NCBI RefSeq assembly: GCF_022637415.1
Contig: NZ_CP093340.1
Coordinates: forward strand, 1,736,001-1,800,000
Direction: 5' to 3'
Length of the DNA stretch: 64,000 nucleotides
From: Luteimonas sp. S4-F44
Lineage (GTDB): Bacteria > Pseudomonadota > Gammaproteobacteria > Xanthomonadales > Xanthomonadaceae
Shown here: piece by piece, positions 54,917 to 64,000 of the stretch
Position numbering within the stretch: the first letter of the stretch is position 1
Layout: each line of letters begins with the position of its first letter
Made by a program: the position numbers and the translations under genes
Notes under the pieces: model-generated
Told to the model about the DNA's origin: nothing
Seen by the model: the letters and a program-made list of their open reading frames with translations, nothing else
Database searches by the model: none

Positions 54917-55359
54917 TCGTGTTGGGTACTCGTCGTTAGGGAGCCGCGCTGAAGCCGCGCCGGCAAAGTCGGGTATTGTGGCACGGCCGCCGCGCCGATG
55001 CAAAAAGCCGCGTTTCCATCCGGCGTCCCCCGGCGTCCCGTCGCTGCTCGATCGAACACTCGGCTCCGGACACCGCATCGCGCCAGCCAAGGACTGCTCC
55101 CGGCTCGGTCAGCCCGCTCCGCGGTCCGACCCGGCGACGCACGCGAGGCATTCGCGAACAGGATCACGACTTCTCTCAAAACCGGGGTCAGAGTGCAATT
55201 TCGTCTCGCGAAATTGCACTCTGACCCCGGTTTTTGCGGGCAGGCAAGCGGAAGCGGGCTCACCCAGGGCGCGCTCGACACGGTCACCGACGCCCAGTTC
55301 GCTGCCGGGTTCGTTCGGCGACTGCCTTTTGTTCACCAGTCCGGAGGTCGGGGCGGGGC
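54917..55359. other. Non-coding spacer between infA and aat
   Basis: 443 bp without a supported gene. It contains palindromic repeat copy 3 and the infA promoter region. Open frames here carry the repeat-encoded peptide HSDPGF-type tail and are not real genes. Confidence 0.7.
55178..55234. repeat. Dispersed palindromic repeat, copy 3 (REP-like)
   Basis: Perfect 26-bp arms (55178-55203 and 55209-55234, core CCGGGGTCAGAGTGCAAT) with a 5-nt loop, the tightest of the three copies. It lies between infA and aat, both read on the minus strand. Confidence 0.93.
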
Positions 55360-56127
55360 TCAGGGTGTCCCGGCAGCAGTCTCGGCCGCGCGTTCGGCGA
55401 ACGTCGCGGCAGGCTGGACGCCGAACGCCTGCGTCCAGGCGCCGGCGACCGGTGGCGGTTGTTCGACCAGCGCGGCGATCGCCTCGGCGAACCGTGGTCT
55501 GGGCCAGTGCGCAGCGCCCAGCGCCTCGAGGTGCGGGTTGCCGACCTGGGCGTCGATCAGCGGCATCTGCCAGCGATGGAGCTGTCGGGCGAGAGCACCG
55601 AGGGCGAGCTTGGAGCCGCCGGAAACCTCGCTGAACATGCTCTCGCCGAAGAACATCCGCCCGATCGCGACCCCGTAGACGCCGCCGACCAGCCGGTCGC
55701 CGGCAAAGACCTCGATGCTGTGGGCCAGGCCCGCGCGGTGCAGCGCGGCGTAGGCGGCCTGCATGGCGTCGGTGATCCAGGTCCCGTCCTGGCCAGGGCG
55801 CGGCGCCGACGCGCAGGCCGCGACGACCGCCTCGAACGCGGTATCGGCGCGGACCTGCCAGTCGCTGCGCCGCAGTTGCCGGGCGAAGCGCCGCGGCAGG
55901 GCGAACGTCGCGGTCTCGAATACCGTGCGCGGGTCGGGCGACCACCACAGGATTGGCTGGCCCTGGGAATACCAAGGAAAGATGCCCTGCCGATACGCAT
56001 TGGCCAGTCGGGCCACCGACAGGTCGCCGCCGAAGGCCAGCAGGCCGTCCGGACGGCGCAGGGCCGAGGCCACCGGCGGAAACGGCGCCAACGGGTCGTC
56101 GTCCAGCCGCGGCAGGTGCAGGCTCAG
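55360..56127 (-). CDS. aat: Leucyl/phenylalanyl-tRNA--protein transferase Aat
   Basis: About 255 residues. Motifs: LAFGGDLSVARLANAYRQGIFPWYS, PILWWSPDPRTVF, and SIEVFAGDRLVGGVYGVAIGRMFFGESMFS. It adds Leu or Phe to N-terminal Arg/Lys, making ClpS substrates. No ATG, GTG or TTG precedes the conserved start; a CTG at 56127-56125 overlaps the stop of the upstream gene (CTGA) and gives the expected N-terminus LSLHLPRLDDDP. TTG in DPLAPF is a shorter alternative. The start codon is therefore unusual. Confidence 0.92.
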   Translation of the reverse strand: MSLHLPRLDDDPLAPFPPVASALRRPDGLLAFGGDLSVARLANAYRQGIFPWYSQGQPILWWSPDPRTVFETATFALPRRFARQLRRSDWQVRADTAFEAVVAACASAPRPGQDGTWITDAMQAAYAALHRAGLAHSIEVFAGDRLVGGVYGVAIGRMFFGESMFSEVSGGSKLALGALARQLHRWQMPLIDAQVGNPHLEALGAAHWPRPRFAEAIAALVEQPPPVAGAWTQAFGVQPAATFAERAAETAAGTP

Positions 56128-57257
56128 CGCAGCGCGTCCGCGCGGAAGGGACCATTCGCACCCAGCGAGGAGGCGTAGCCGCGGATCGCTTCGGCTTCCT
56201 GCGCGCACCAGTCGCGCAGCGCCTCGCGGAACCGCGCGTCGGCGATCCAATGTCGACTGTGCACGACCGTCGGCAGGAACCCGCGCGCGAGCTTGTGCTC
56301 GCCCTGCGCGCCGGGCTCGAAGCAGGCCAGGCCCTCGCGCAGGCAATAGGCGATGCCCTGGTAGTAGCAGGTTTCGAAGTGCAGGCCGGGCAGGGTGATG
56401 CGCGCCCCCCAGTAGCGGCCGTACAGCGTGTCGCCGCCGCGCAGGCACAGTGCGCCGGCGACCGGCACGCCGGCCAGGTCGGCGAACACCAGCACCAGCT
56501 GCCGCGGCATCGTGCGCGCCAAGTGGCGCAGGAAGTCCAGCGTCAGTGCCGGCGAGTTGCCGTACTCGGCGAAGGTCTGCAGGTAGAAATCATGCATCGT
56601 CGCCAGGTCGTCATCACTGGCCTCATCGCCGTGGAGCACCCGGAAGGCGACACCGGCGCGCGCGACCTTGGCGCGTTCCTGGCGGATGTTCTTGCGGTGC
56701 TTGTGGTCCATCGCGCCGAGGTAATCGTCAAACGTCGCCCAGTCGCCGGGATTGCGCCAGTGGTACTGCACATCGATCCGCGGCAGCCAGTCATCGTCGA
56801 AGGCGATGGCCTCGCTGTCTGCGTGGAAGTTCACGTGCGCCGACGACAGTTGCGCGGCATCGACCTGGGCGCGCATCGCCGCGAGCAGCGCGGCTTTCGC
56901 CGCAGATGTGCGCGCCAGTAACCGAGGCCCGGTCACCGGCGAGTAGGGCACTGCACACAACAGCTTGGGGAAGTAGTCCAGGCCGTGACGGGCATACGCG
57001 TGCGCCCAGGCGTGATCGAAGACGAACTCGCCATGGGAGTTGGCCTTCAGATAGGCCGGCGCCGCCGCGACCAGTGTTTCGTCGTCCCACAGAGTCAGAT
57101 GGTGCGGGCGCCAGCCCCAGTCCTCGCGCAGACAGCCTTCCGATTCCAGGCCAGCGAGAAAGGCGTGCGCCACGAAGGGATTGCCATCGTCCAACAGCGC
57201 GTCCCAATCCTCCGCGGCGACCGCGTCGAGGCGGCGTACGATGCGCAGCGTGCTCAT
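56124..57257 (-). CDS. FemAB-like GNAT-fold protein (DUF482 family)
   Basis: 377 residues. Motifs: ALLDDGNPFVAHAFLAGLE, FVFDHAWAHAYARHGLDYFPKL, DHKHRKNIRQERAK, and YGRYWGARITLPGLHFETCYYQGI. This family of double-GNAT proteins resembles FemAB peptidyl-transferases that attach amino acids from aminoacyl-tRNA; its substrate is unknown. It overlaps aat by 4 bp, so both may belong to aminoacyl-tRNA-using reactions; this is inference. Confidence 0.85.
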   Translation of the reverse strand: MSTLRIVRRLDAVAAEDWDALLDDGNPFVAHAFLAGLESEGCLREDWGWRPHHLTLWDDETLVAAAPAYLKANSHGEFVFDHAWAHAYARHGLDYFPKLLCAVPYSPVTGPRLLARTSAAKAALLAAMRAQVDAAQLSSAHVNFHADSEAIAFDDDWLPRIDVQYHWRNPGDWATFDDYLGAMDHKHRKNIRQERAKVARAGVAFRVLHGDEASDDDLATMHDFYLQTFAEYGNSPALTLDFLRHLARTMPRQLVLVFADLAGVPVAGALCLRGGDTLYGRYWGARITLPGLHFETCYYQGIAYCLREGLACFEPGAQGEHKLARGFLPTVVHSRHWIADARFREALRDWCAQEAEAIRGYASSLGANGPFRADALR

Positions 57258-57397
57258 GGGCGGCAGGTCCTGGCCGTTGCAACCGGTGGCACCGCGCGGC
57301 CGCGCTCAACGCCCATCGCGTGGATGGGGCCTTGTTCGAAGCTCATGGCAGGCAGCGCGCCGCGCCGCGCGCGTCCGCCTGCACGACCCGGCTGCGA

Positions 57398-58597
<1,200 letters not shown>

Positions 58598-58614
58598 TCA
58601 GGTAATTACCCACG

Positions 58615-60990
58615 GTGGCACGTCCGCTCACAGATCGCGTCAAGCGCGCCCGCGGCGCCGAAACGGCCACCGCGAAGGCGACCGCCGCTGCGCCCAATCC
58701 GCGGCGCCAACGGCTGCTGCGCGACATCGCCCTGATCGTCACCGCGCCGCTGCTGCTGTATCTGCTGGCGTGCCTGGTCACCTATTCGCACACCGATCCG
58801 AGCTGGTCGACGCAGGGTGGGGTGGTGGCGACCGAGATCCACAACGTCGGCGGACCGGTCGGCGCCTGGACGGCCGACATCCTGCTGCAGTTGTGCGGAC
58901 TGATGGCCTACCTGCTGCCACCGATCCTCGGTGCGGTCGCCTGGATCGCGCTGTTCGGCATGGACGCAGGCAGCGAAAGTCGCGCCGACTTCGGCCCCGC
59001 GCTGCGGCTGGTCGGCATCGTCGGCTTTTTGATCTCGGCCGCGGGCTTGCTGGCGCTGCGGTTCGACGTGCTGGCCGGTTACCCGGCTGGCGGCGGTGGC
59101 ATCCTCGGACGGCTGGTCGGGCGCTCGCTGTCGGGTGCCTTCGGCCAGGTCGGCGGCAACCTGTTCCTGATCGCGCTGTTTCTGGTGTCGGTGACGCTGG
59201 CGACCGGCCTGTCGTGGTTCGCGCTGATGGATCGCATCGGCGGCTGGATCCTGAAGTTGCCGCCGCTGCTGCGCCGGAGCAGCCAGCAGGCGACCGAGTG
59301 GAAGGCCGCGCGCGAGCATCGCGAGGAGCGTACCGAGGCGCGCAAGATCGAGACCGAACTGCGCGCCAAGCGCGCGCCGGTCAAGATCGAAGCGCCGGTG
59401 GTGCCGCCGGTGGTCGAGAAGAGCGAGCGTGCCAAGCGTGAACAGCAAATCCCGATGTTCCAGGGCGTCAATGCCGGGGGTTCGGACGTGCCGCCGCTGT
59501 CGTTGCTCGACCCGCCCAAGCCGCAGCCCAGCGGCTACGACGAGGCGACGCTCGATACGCTGTCGCGGCAGATCGAGTTCAAGCTCAAGGACTTCCGCAT
59601 CGACGTCGAGGTCAAGGAGGCCCAGCCGGGCCCGGTAATCACACGCTTCGAAATGGAGCCCGCGCCGGGCGTCAAGGTCAGCCAGATCAGCTCGCTCGAC
59701 AAGGACATCGCCCGCGGTCTGTCGGTCAAGGCCGTGCGCGTGGTCGACGTGATTCCCGGCAAGTCGGTGATCGGCTTGGAAATCCCCAACGTGCGTCGGG
59801 AGATGATCTATCTCACCGAACTGCTCGATTCGAAGGAATACGACAAGTCGGCCAGCCCGCTGACGTTGGCGCTGGGCAAAGGCATCAGCGGCAATCCGGT
59901 CGTCGCCGACCTGGCGCGCATGCCGCACCTGCTGGTCGCCGGCACCACGGGCTCGGGTAAGTCGGTCGCGGTCAATTCGATGGTGTTCAGTCTGCTGTTC
60001 AAGGCATCGCCGAAGGACCTGCGGATGCTGATGATCGATCCGAAGATGCTCGAGCTGAGCGTCTACGAGGGGATTCCGCACCTGCTCGCCCCGGTCGTCA
60101 CCGACATGAAGGAGGCCGCCAACGGCCTGCGTTGGTGCGTGGCCGAGATGGAACGCCGCTACAAGCTGATGAGCGCGGTGGGCGTGCGCAACCTCGCGGG
60201 CTTCAACAAGAAGGTCCGCGACGCGCAGGACGCCGGCCAGCCGCTGTCCGATCCGCTGTTCAGGCCCAACCCCGAGAGCGGGGAGGTCGCCGAGCTGCTT
60301 GAGCCGCTGCCCTACATCGTCATCTTCATCGACGAATTCGCCGACATGATGATGATCGTCGGCAAGAAGGTCGAAGAACTCATCGCACGCCTAGCGCAGA
60401 AGGCCCGCGCGGCCGGCATTCATCTGATCCTGGCCACGCAGCGTCCGTCGGTGGACGTCATCACCGGCCTGATCAAGGCCAACATCCCGACCCGCATCGC
60501 GTTCCAGGTCAGCTCGAAGATCGACTCGCGCACGATCCTCGACCAGTCGGGCGCGGAGACACTGCTCGGCAACGGCGACATGCTGTACCTGCCGCCGGGC
60601 ACCGCGATGCCCGAGCGCGTGCACGGCGCGTTCGTGTCCGACGAAGAAGTGCACCGTGTGGTCGAGCATCTCAAGCAGAGCGGCAAGGCTGAGTACATCG
60701 AAGGCGTGCTCGACGAGGTGCAGACGATGGGCGACGGCACCGTGGTCGGCGCGACCGGTCTGCCGGAAGCCAGTGGTGGTGGCGGCGACGAGAGCGACCC
60801 GCTGTACGACGAGGCGGTCAAGATCGTCACCGAGACCCGCCGCGCGTCGATCTCCGGCGTGCAGCGTCGGCTCAAGATCGGCTACAACCGCGCCGCGCGT
60901 CTGGTCGAGGCGATGGAGATGGCCGGCGTGGTCAGCCCGCCCGAGCACAATGGCGACCGCAGCGTCCTCGCACCACCGCCGCCGAAATAG
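58615..60990 (+). CDS. ftsK: DNA translocase FtsK
   Basis: 791 residues. Four membrane spans lie in residues about 35-210, then a short linker, an ATPase motor with P-loop GTTGSGKS (443-450) and Walker [15 protein letters not shown], and a C-terminal gamma winged-helix domain that reads KOPS ([42 protein letters not shown]). It moves DNA at the septum and activates XerCD. Start is GTG at 58615. A -10-like TAATAT is at 58571-58576. Confidence 0.97.
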   Translation: MARPLTDRVKRARGAETATAKATAAAPNPRRQRLLRDIALIVTAPLLLYLLACLVTYSHTDPSWSTQGGVVATEIHNVGGPVGAWTADILLQLCGLMAYLLPPILGAVAWIALFGMDAGSESRADFGPALRLVGIVGFLISAAGLLALRFDVLAGYPAGGGGILGRLVGRSLSGAFGQVGGNLFLIALFLVSVTLATGLSWFALMDRIGGWILKLPPLLRRSSQQATEWKAAREHREERTEARKIETELRAKRAPVKIEAPVVPPVVEKSERAKREQQIPMFQGVNAGGSDVPPLSLLDPPKPQPSGYDEATLDTLSRQIEFKLKDFRIDVEVKEAQPGPVITRFEMEPAPGVKVSQISSLDKDIARGLSVKAVRVVDVIPGKSVIGLEIPNVRREMIYLTELLDSKEYDKSASPLTLALGKGISGNPVVADLARMPHLLVAGTTGSGKSVAVNSMVFSLLFKASPKDLRMLMIDPKMLELSVYEGIPHLLAPVVTDMKEAANGLRWCVAEMERRYKLMSAVGVRNLAGFNKKVRDAQDAGQPLSDPLFRPNPESGEVAELLEPLPYIVIFIDEFADMMMIVGKKVEELIARLAQKARAAGIHLILATQRPSVDVITGLIKANIPTRIAFQVSSKIDSRTILDQSGAETLLGNGDMLYLPPGTAMPERVHGAFVSDEEVHRVVEHLKQSGKAEYIEGVLDEVQTMGDGTVVGATGLPEASGGGGDESDPLYDEAVKIVTETRRASISGVQRRLKIGYNRAARLVEAMEMAGVVSPPEHNGDRSVLAPPPPK

Positions 60991-61053
60991 ACTTGCAAGC
61001 GAGTCGCGAACGCATGGGGGAAGGACGCATTCCGCCCGCATCGGATTTTCAAC

Positions 61054-61082
61054 TTGACAGCGCAATCTTTTCGCGATAGAAG
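61054..61082 (+). promoter_or_regulatory. sigma-70 promoter of the low-GC island
   Basis: Consensus -35 TTGACA (61054-61059), 17-bp gap, -10 TAGAAG (61077-61082). It is the clearest housekeeping promoter in the window and reads into the two island genes. Confidence 0.72.
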
Positions 61083-61191
61083 GCCTGCGAGGGAATCTAG
61101 CGAATCGATAGGCTCAATTTTGATTGAGACGGCGGGTTCCCAGCATTGATGCGTGTTGTCCTGGATGACGTACTTAAAAAAGGAATTTGTC

Positions 61192-61740
61192 ATGCACTTC
61201 ATGCAGATCGCGCCGGACGTCCTCAAGATATTGTCAGATTTACTAGGGTTCACACTGAAGAATTACGTGAACTTTGATAAAAATGTCAGAATAACACTGC
61301 GCTCCGATACGTTTCCACGTAAGAAGTATTATCTCTATTACGGGAAGGGCGAGTTCTTCTATCGCGATGACGAAGTCGTATTTGATTCGACCCAGCACAA
61401 TGAACTCCACATACCTGACGACAGGGAGGACGCGTTCGGCAGCGCCTTCATCATTAGCGAAGATCCCAAACGCATCGAGCGATGCGTGAGCGTGGCGCCT
61501 ATTCTTGGGTTCGACCGCCCGAAGAATGACATAACCCCGGGAAAGCAGCGGGTGGATTATTACCAGATACTGGTGAACATCCGCGAATCCGGGGTTGACA
61601 TCACCTATCGAGCTTACTTGCTAGGCCCCAACGGAACGCCCTCTTATCAGCACGAGGACCTCAAGACGATTTGCGGCATCCAATGGTGGGATGGAAGATC
61701 AAGCGACTGTCGCGCGTTGTGGAACAAGATGAAGGATTGA
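61192..61740 (+). CDS. Unrecognised protein of the low-GC island
   Basis: 182 residues from ATG 61192, chosen because AGGA lies 7 nt upstream; ATGs at 61153 and 61165 have no such site. No signal peptide or membrane span is visible. It is rich in aromatic and charged residues (KKYYLYYGKGEFFYRDDEVVFD, VDYYQILVNIRESGVDITYRAYLL), suggesting a beta-rich fold. Codons such as TTA, ATA and AGA are common, unlike its neighbours, which points to horizontal transfer. It pairs with the beta-trefoil gene 55 bp downstream. Function unknown. Confidence 0.75.
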   Translation: MHFMQIAPDVLKILSDLLGFTLKNYVNFDKNVRITLRSDTFPRKKYYLYYGKGEFFYRDDEVVFDSTQHNELHIPDDREDAFGSAFIISEDPKRIERCVSVAPILGFDRPKNDITPGKQRVDYYQILVNIRESGVDITYRAYLLGPNGTPSYQHEDLKTICGIQWWDGRSSDCRALWNKMKD

Positions 61741-61795
61741 ACTATTTAGGTCTGCTGTTTAAATAATTGGAAACTGAAATTCAACGGAGTTTACT

Positions 61796-62320
61796 ATGAG
61801 CAAGGACGAGCTTGTGTCGCGCGCCATACCGCCTTCCGAACTTTCAGATGCAGGTGTGTATTTCATCATCAATCATGGTTTCGGCGCATACTTGAAGTTG
61901 GGCGGGGCTACCGACGGGGATAACGACAGAAAGGCTTATGTGCATGAAGGCGACCGTAATGATGATCGATTTTTGTGGAGGCTGATATCGAAGGGCGATG
62001 ACGGTGCGCACTTCACTTTTCAGAACAGTTCGAGTTCCAAGGGGTTTCTGTTCATGGGGGGGCAGAAGGACGGCGATGGGGATTACCGGATCTGGGGGCA
62101 CAACACCGATTATGACGACGGATCCAAAGGCGATCGGAATGTTTTTAGAATAACCACTGTCGATGGTGGCGATAATCTTTGCACGATTCAGTCTTCTAGC
62201 GGTCTTTATTTGAAGGCAGCCAACGATAGAGATGGCGACGGCGATCACGGGGTATATGCCGGCAGCAGCTACTGGGGGGCTGATCGCCAGTTGTGGATCT
62301 TCGTGGCAGCTACGGGTTGA
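61796..62320 (+). CDS. Beta-trefoil (ricin-like) protein with three Asp-rich repeats
   Basis: 174 residues, no signal peptide. Three tandem units of about 50 residues each have a G-x-YL-like strand, an Asp-rich loop and an aromatic close. Loops are DGDND (40-44), DGDGD (92-96) and DRDGDGD (144-150); closes are FLWRL (59-63), VFRI (116-119) and LWIF (166-169). This is the pattern of ricin-type beta-trefoils; the Asp-rich loops look able to bind Ca2+, which is inference. GGAG lies 6 nt before the ATG. Low GC and position suggest acquisition together with the preceding gene. Confidence 0.75.
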   Translation: MSKDELVSRAIPPSELSDAGVYFIINHGFGAYLKLGGATDGDNDRKAYVHEGDRNDDRFLWRLISKGDDGAHFTFQNSSSSKGFLFMGGQKDGDGDYRIWGHNTDYDDGSKGDRNVFRITTVDGGDNLCTIQSSSGLYLKAANDRDGDGDHGVYAGSSYWGADRQLWIFVAATG

Positions 62321-62611
62321 CCCCTGGCGAGCCTTCACTTTCAGTAACTGGCCAGGCGCGCATGTACGTTCTCGTTAGAGGACGAGAGTAGGAGGCCGTC
62401 CATGTCCTGCCATGCAACAGCCAAGGGAGAAAAGTGTGTTCAGCGCTCCCGCAGGGCCCTGACGGGCCATCGGGAACCGCCGGGCCCGGTCGAATCATCC
62501 GAGATGTACAAGGCTTGGTCGACCGGTCGATACCTAAAAGCTAGACCCGTTCAGCCGGCTACGAGCACACTACGCCCGTCCCGAGTTTTCTCGCTTCTAC
62601 GAACCTATGTT

Positions 62612-63244
62612 ATGCGCCGTGTCTTGCTCACTGCAGCCTTCACCGTCACTCTGCTGTTGCCTATCGGTGCGTCCGCCGACGCGCGCGCCCAGCTCGACGC
62701 GTTCACCCGTGGCCTCAAGGGGCTGGAGGGGCAGTTCACGCAGCAAGTCGCCGACGGCAATGGCCGCGTCAAGGAAAGCGCGAGCGGCACCGTGGCGCTG
62801 TCGGCGCCGCGCCTGTTCCGCTGGGAGTACGTCAAGCCGTACCCACAGCTGATCGTCGCCGACGGCAGGACCGTCTGGGTCTACGACCCCGACCTGCAGC
62901 AGGTCACGCGCCGTTCGCAGGGCAGCGAGGAGCAGGACAGCCCGCTGGCGGCGCTGATCGACCCCTCGCGGCTCGACCGCGACTTCGTCGTCGAACCGGC
63001 GGGCGAGCGCGACGGCCTGTCGTGGCTGCAACTGCGGCCCAAGCAGGCCGACGGCGCCGCGTTCGAGAACGCACAGCTGGGCTTCGGCGCCGACGGAGGC
63101 CTGGCGCGGATGGAGATCCTCGACAGCCTCGGACAGCGCACGACCATCGGCTTCAGCGGCTGGAAGCGCAATCCCACGTTCGCCGCCTCGACCTTCCGCT
63201 ATACGCCGCCGGCCGGGGTCGACGTGGTTGGTGGCGACGAATAG
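62612..63244 (+). CDS. lolA: Outer-membrane lipoprotein carrier protein LolA
   Basis: 210 residues with a signal peptide at about 1-24 (MRRVLLTAAFTVTLLLPIGASA) and the LolA core (GLEGQFTQQVADGNGRVKESASGTVALSAPRLFRWEYVKPYPQLIVADGRTVWVYDPDLQQVT). It ferries lipoproteins across the periplasm. ATG at 62612 is used; the frame from 62402 has no conserved residues. The 291 bp before it show no supported gene. Confidence 0.95.
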   Translation: MRRVLLTAAFTVTLLLPIGASADARAQLDAFTRGLKGLEGQFTQQVADGNGRVKESASGTVALSAPRLFRWEYVKPYPQLIVADGRTVWVYDPDLQQVTRRSQGSEEQDSPLAALIDPSRLDRDFVVEPAGERDGLSWLQLRPKQADGAAFENAQLGFGADGGLARMEILDSLGQRTTIGFSGWKRNPTFAASTFRYTPPAGVDVVGGDE

Positions 63245-63271
63245 TTCGCTCCGTCCTATCGGCTGATCGAT

Positions 63272-63300
63272 GCCGCCGTCGCACGGGTTGCGACGGCGGC
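63272..63300 (+). terminator. Hairpin after lolA
   Basis: Perfect 12-bp stem (left arm GCCGCCGTCGCA) with a 5-nt loop, 28 bp after the lolA stop, followed by TTGCT only. It is a probable but T-poor terminator before rarA. Confidence 0.62.
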
Positions 63301-63343
63301 TTGCTATCGTGACGGCCCGTCCTCTGTCCCGCGCCTCTGCCTC

Positions 63344-64000
63344 GTGTCCCGTTCCGCCAAGTCGTCCGCCTCCCTGACCGGCGACCTGCTCCAGGTCGAC
63401 CGCAGCGCCATGCGTCCGCTCGCCGAGCGCATGCGCCCGGCGACCCTCGACGAAATGGTCGGCCAGCGTCGCCTGCTCGCCGAGGGCACCGCGCTGCGCA
63501 CCGCGGTCGAGGCCGGCAAGGTGCACTCGATGGTGCTGTGGGGGCCGCCGGGCTGCGGCAAGACCACCCTCGCATTGCTGCTGGCGCGTTATGCCGACGC
63601 CGAGTTCAAGGCGATCTCGGCCGTGCTGTCGGGCCTGCCCGAAGTCCGCCAGGTGCTGGCCGAAGCCGCGCATCGCTTCGACGGCGGCCGGCGCACGGTG
63701 CTGTTCGTCGACGAGGTGCACCGCTTCAACAAGACCCAGCAGGACGCGTTCCTGCCGCATATCGAGCGCGGCACCATCGTGTTCGTCGGCGCGACCACCG
63801 AGAACCCCTCGTTCGAGCTCAACTCCGCGCTGCTCTCGCGCTGCCGCGTACATGTCATGGAGGCGGTCTCGCCCGACGACATCCTGGATGCCCTGCGCCG
63901 CGCGCTCGCCGACCCCGAACGCGGCCTGGGTGACCGCGCGCTGCACATCGCCGACGACCTGCTGCGGCTGATCGCGGTGGCCGCCGATGGCGACGTGCGC
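63344..64000 (+). CDS. rarA: Replication-associated recombination protein RarA (N-terminal part, cut by window end)
   Basis: 219 residues visible. After an N-terminal leader comes the AAA+ domain: RPLAERMRPATLDEMVGQ, Walker A GPPGCGKTT, Walker B VLFVDEVHRFNKTQQD, sensor GATTENPSFELNSALLSRCRV. It acts at stalled forks; lolA-rarA-serS is a common gammaproteobacterial order. GTG at 63344 is the likely start (VSRSAKSSAS). Confidence 0.95.
   Translation, partial: MSRSAKSSASLTGDLLQVDRSAMRPLAERMRPATLDEMVGQRRLLAEGTALRTAVEAGKVHSMVLWGPPGCGKTTLALLLARYADAEFKAISAVLSGLPEVRQVLAEAAHRFDGGRRTVLFVDEVHRFNKTQQDAFLPHIERGTIVFVGATTENPSFELNSALLSRCRVHVMEAVSPDDILDALRRALADPERGLGDRALHIADDLLRLIAVAADGDVR

Noticed and set aside
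62350..62400. Short hairpin near the start of the lolA upstream region (TCTCGT/ACGAGA)
   Set aside because: Only 6 bp, no T-tract and no gene to terminate precisely; too weak to report as a feature.
62402..62611. N-terminal extension of lolA
   Set aside because: Would bury the signal peptide 70 residues inside the protein; ATG 62612 gives the normal LolA start.

Overview
The window looks like a chromosomal segment from a very GC-rich gammaproteobacterium of the Xanthomonadaceae/Lysobacteraceae (Xanthomonas, Lysobacter, Luteimonas and relatives). I base this on the flagellar gene order, an extra rpoN gene inside the flagellar cluster, a GGDEF-EAL-REC regulator next to a PAS histidine kinase (RavA/RavR-like), and the housekeeping order clpS-clpA-infA-aat-trxB-ftsK-lolA-rarA. 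The genus cannot be fixed from the sequence alone.

Positions 1-49.4 kb are an almost unbroken cluster for one polar flagellum. Most of it is on the minus strand, so transcription runs from high to low coordinates. In transcription order it starts with the rod/hook block flgBCDE-flgF-flgGHIJKL. Then come the filament block fliC-fliD-fliS-fliT-pilZ, an orphan LuxR-type regulator, and the master regulators rpoN, a stand-alone receiver and fleQ. These are followed by the MS-ring/motor/export block fliEFGHIJK and fliLMNOPQR-flhBA, then flhF-flhG-fliA-cheY, which set number, place and late-gene transcription. At the upper end lie cheV, and on the plus strand flgA, flgM and flgN. A signalling annex follows: a RavA-like kinase, a RavR-like GGDEF-EAL-REC protein, a NarX-type kinase, a PAS-GGDEF-EAL protein and a chemoreceptor.

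The promoters show the control logic. Near-consensus sigma-54 sites (GG-N10-GC) lie before flhB, fliL, fliE, fliD, flgG, flgB and flgA. FliA/sigma-28 sites (TAAA-like, an 11-bp gap, GCCGATAA-like) lie before fliC, fliD, cheV, flgM, the PAS-GGDEF-EAL gene and the chemoreceptor gene. The c-di-GMP phosphodiesterase candidate is therefore predicted to be a late flagellar gene. The cluster's FleQ lacks most residues known to bind c-di-GMP in Pseudomonas FleQ.

Positions 49.4-64 kb are housekeeping: hflD-mnmA-nudix, clpS-clpA, infA, aat with a FemAB-like gene, trxB, ftsK, lolA and rarA (cut by the window end). Between ftsK and lolA is a low-GC two-gene island. It holds an unrecognised 182-residue protein and a 174-residue beta-trefoil-like protein with three Asp-rich repeats, and it has a good sigma-70 promoter. 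This is the least explained part of the window.

Three copies of one long palindrome (arms 23-26 bp, loops 5-33 nt) sit at 34.1, 47.7 and 55.2 kb. No insertion sequence, CRISPR array, rRNA or tRNA gene was found.
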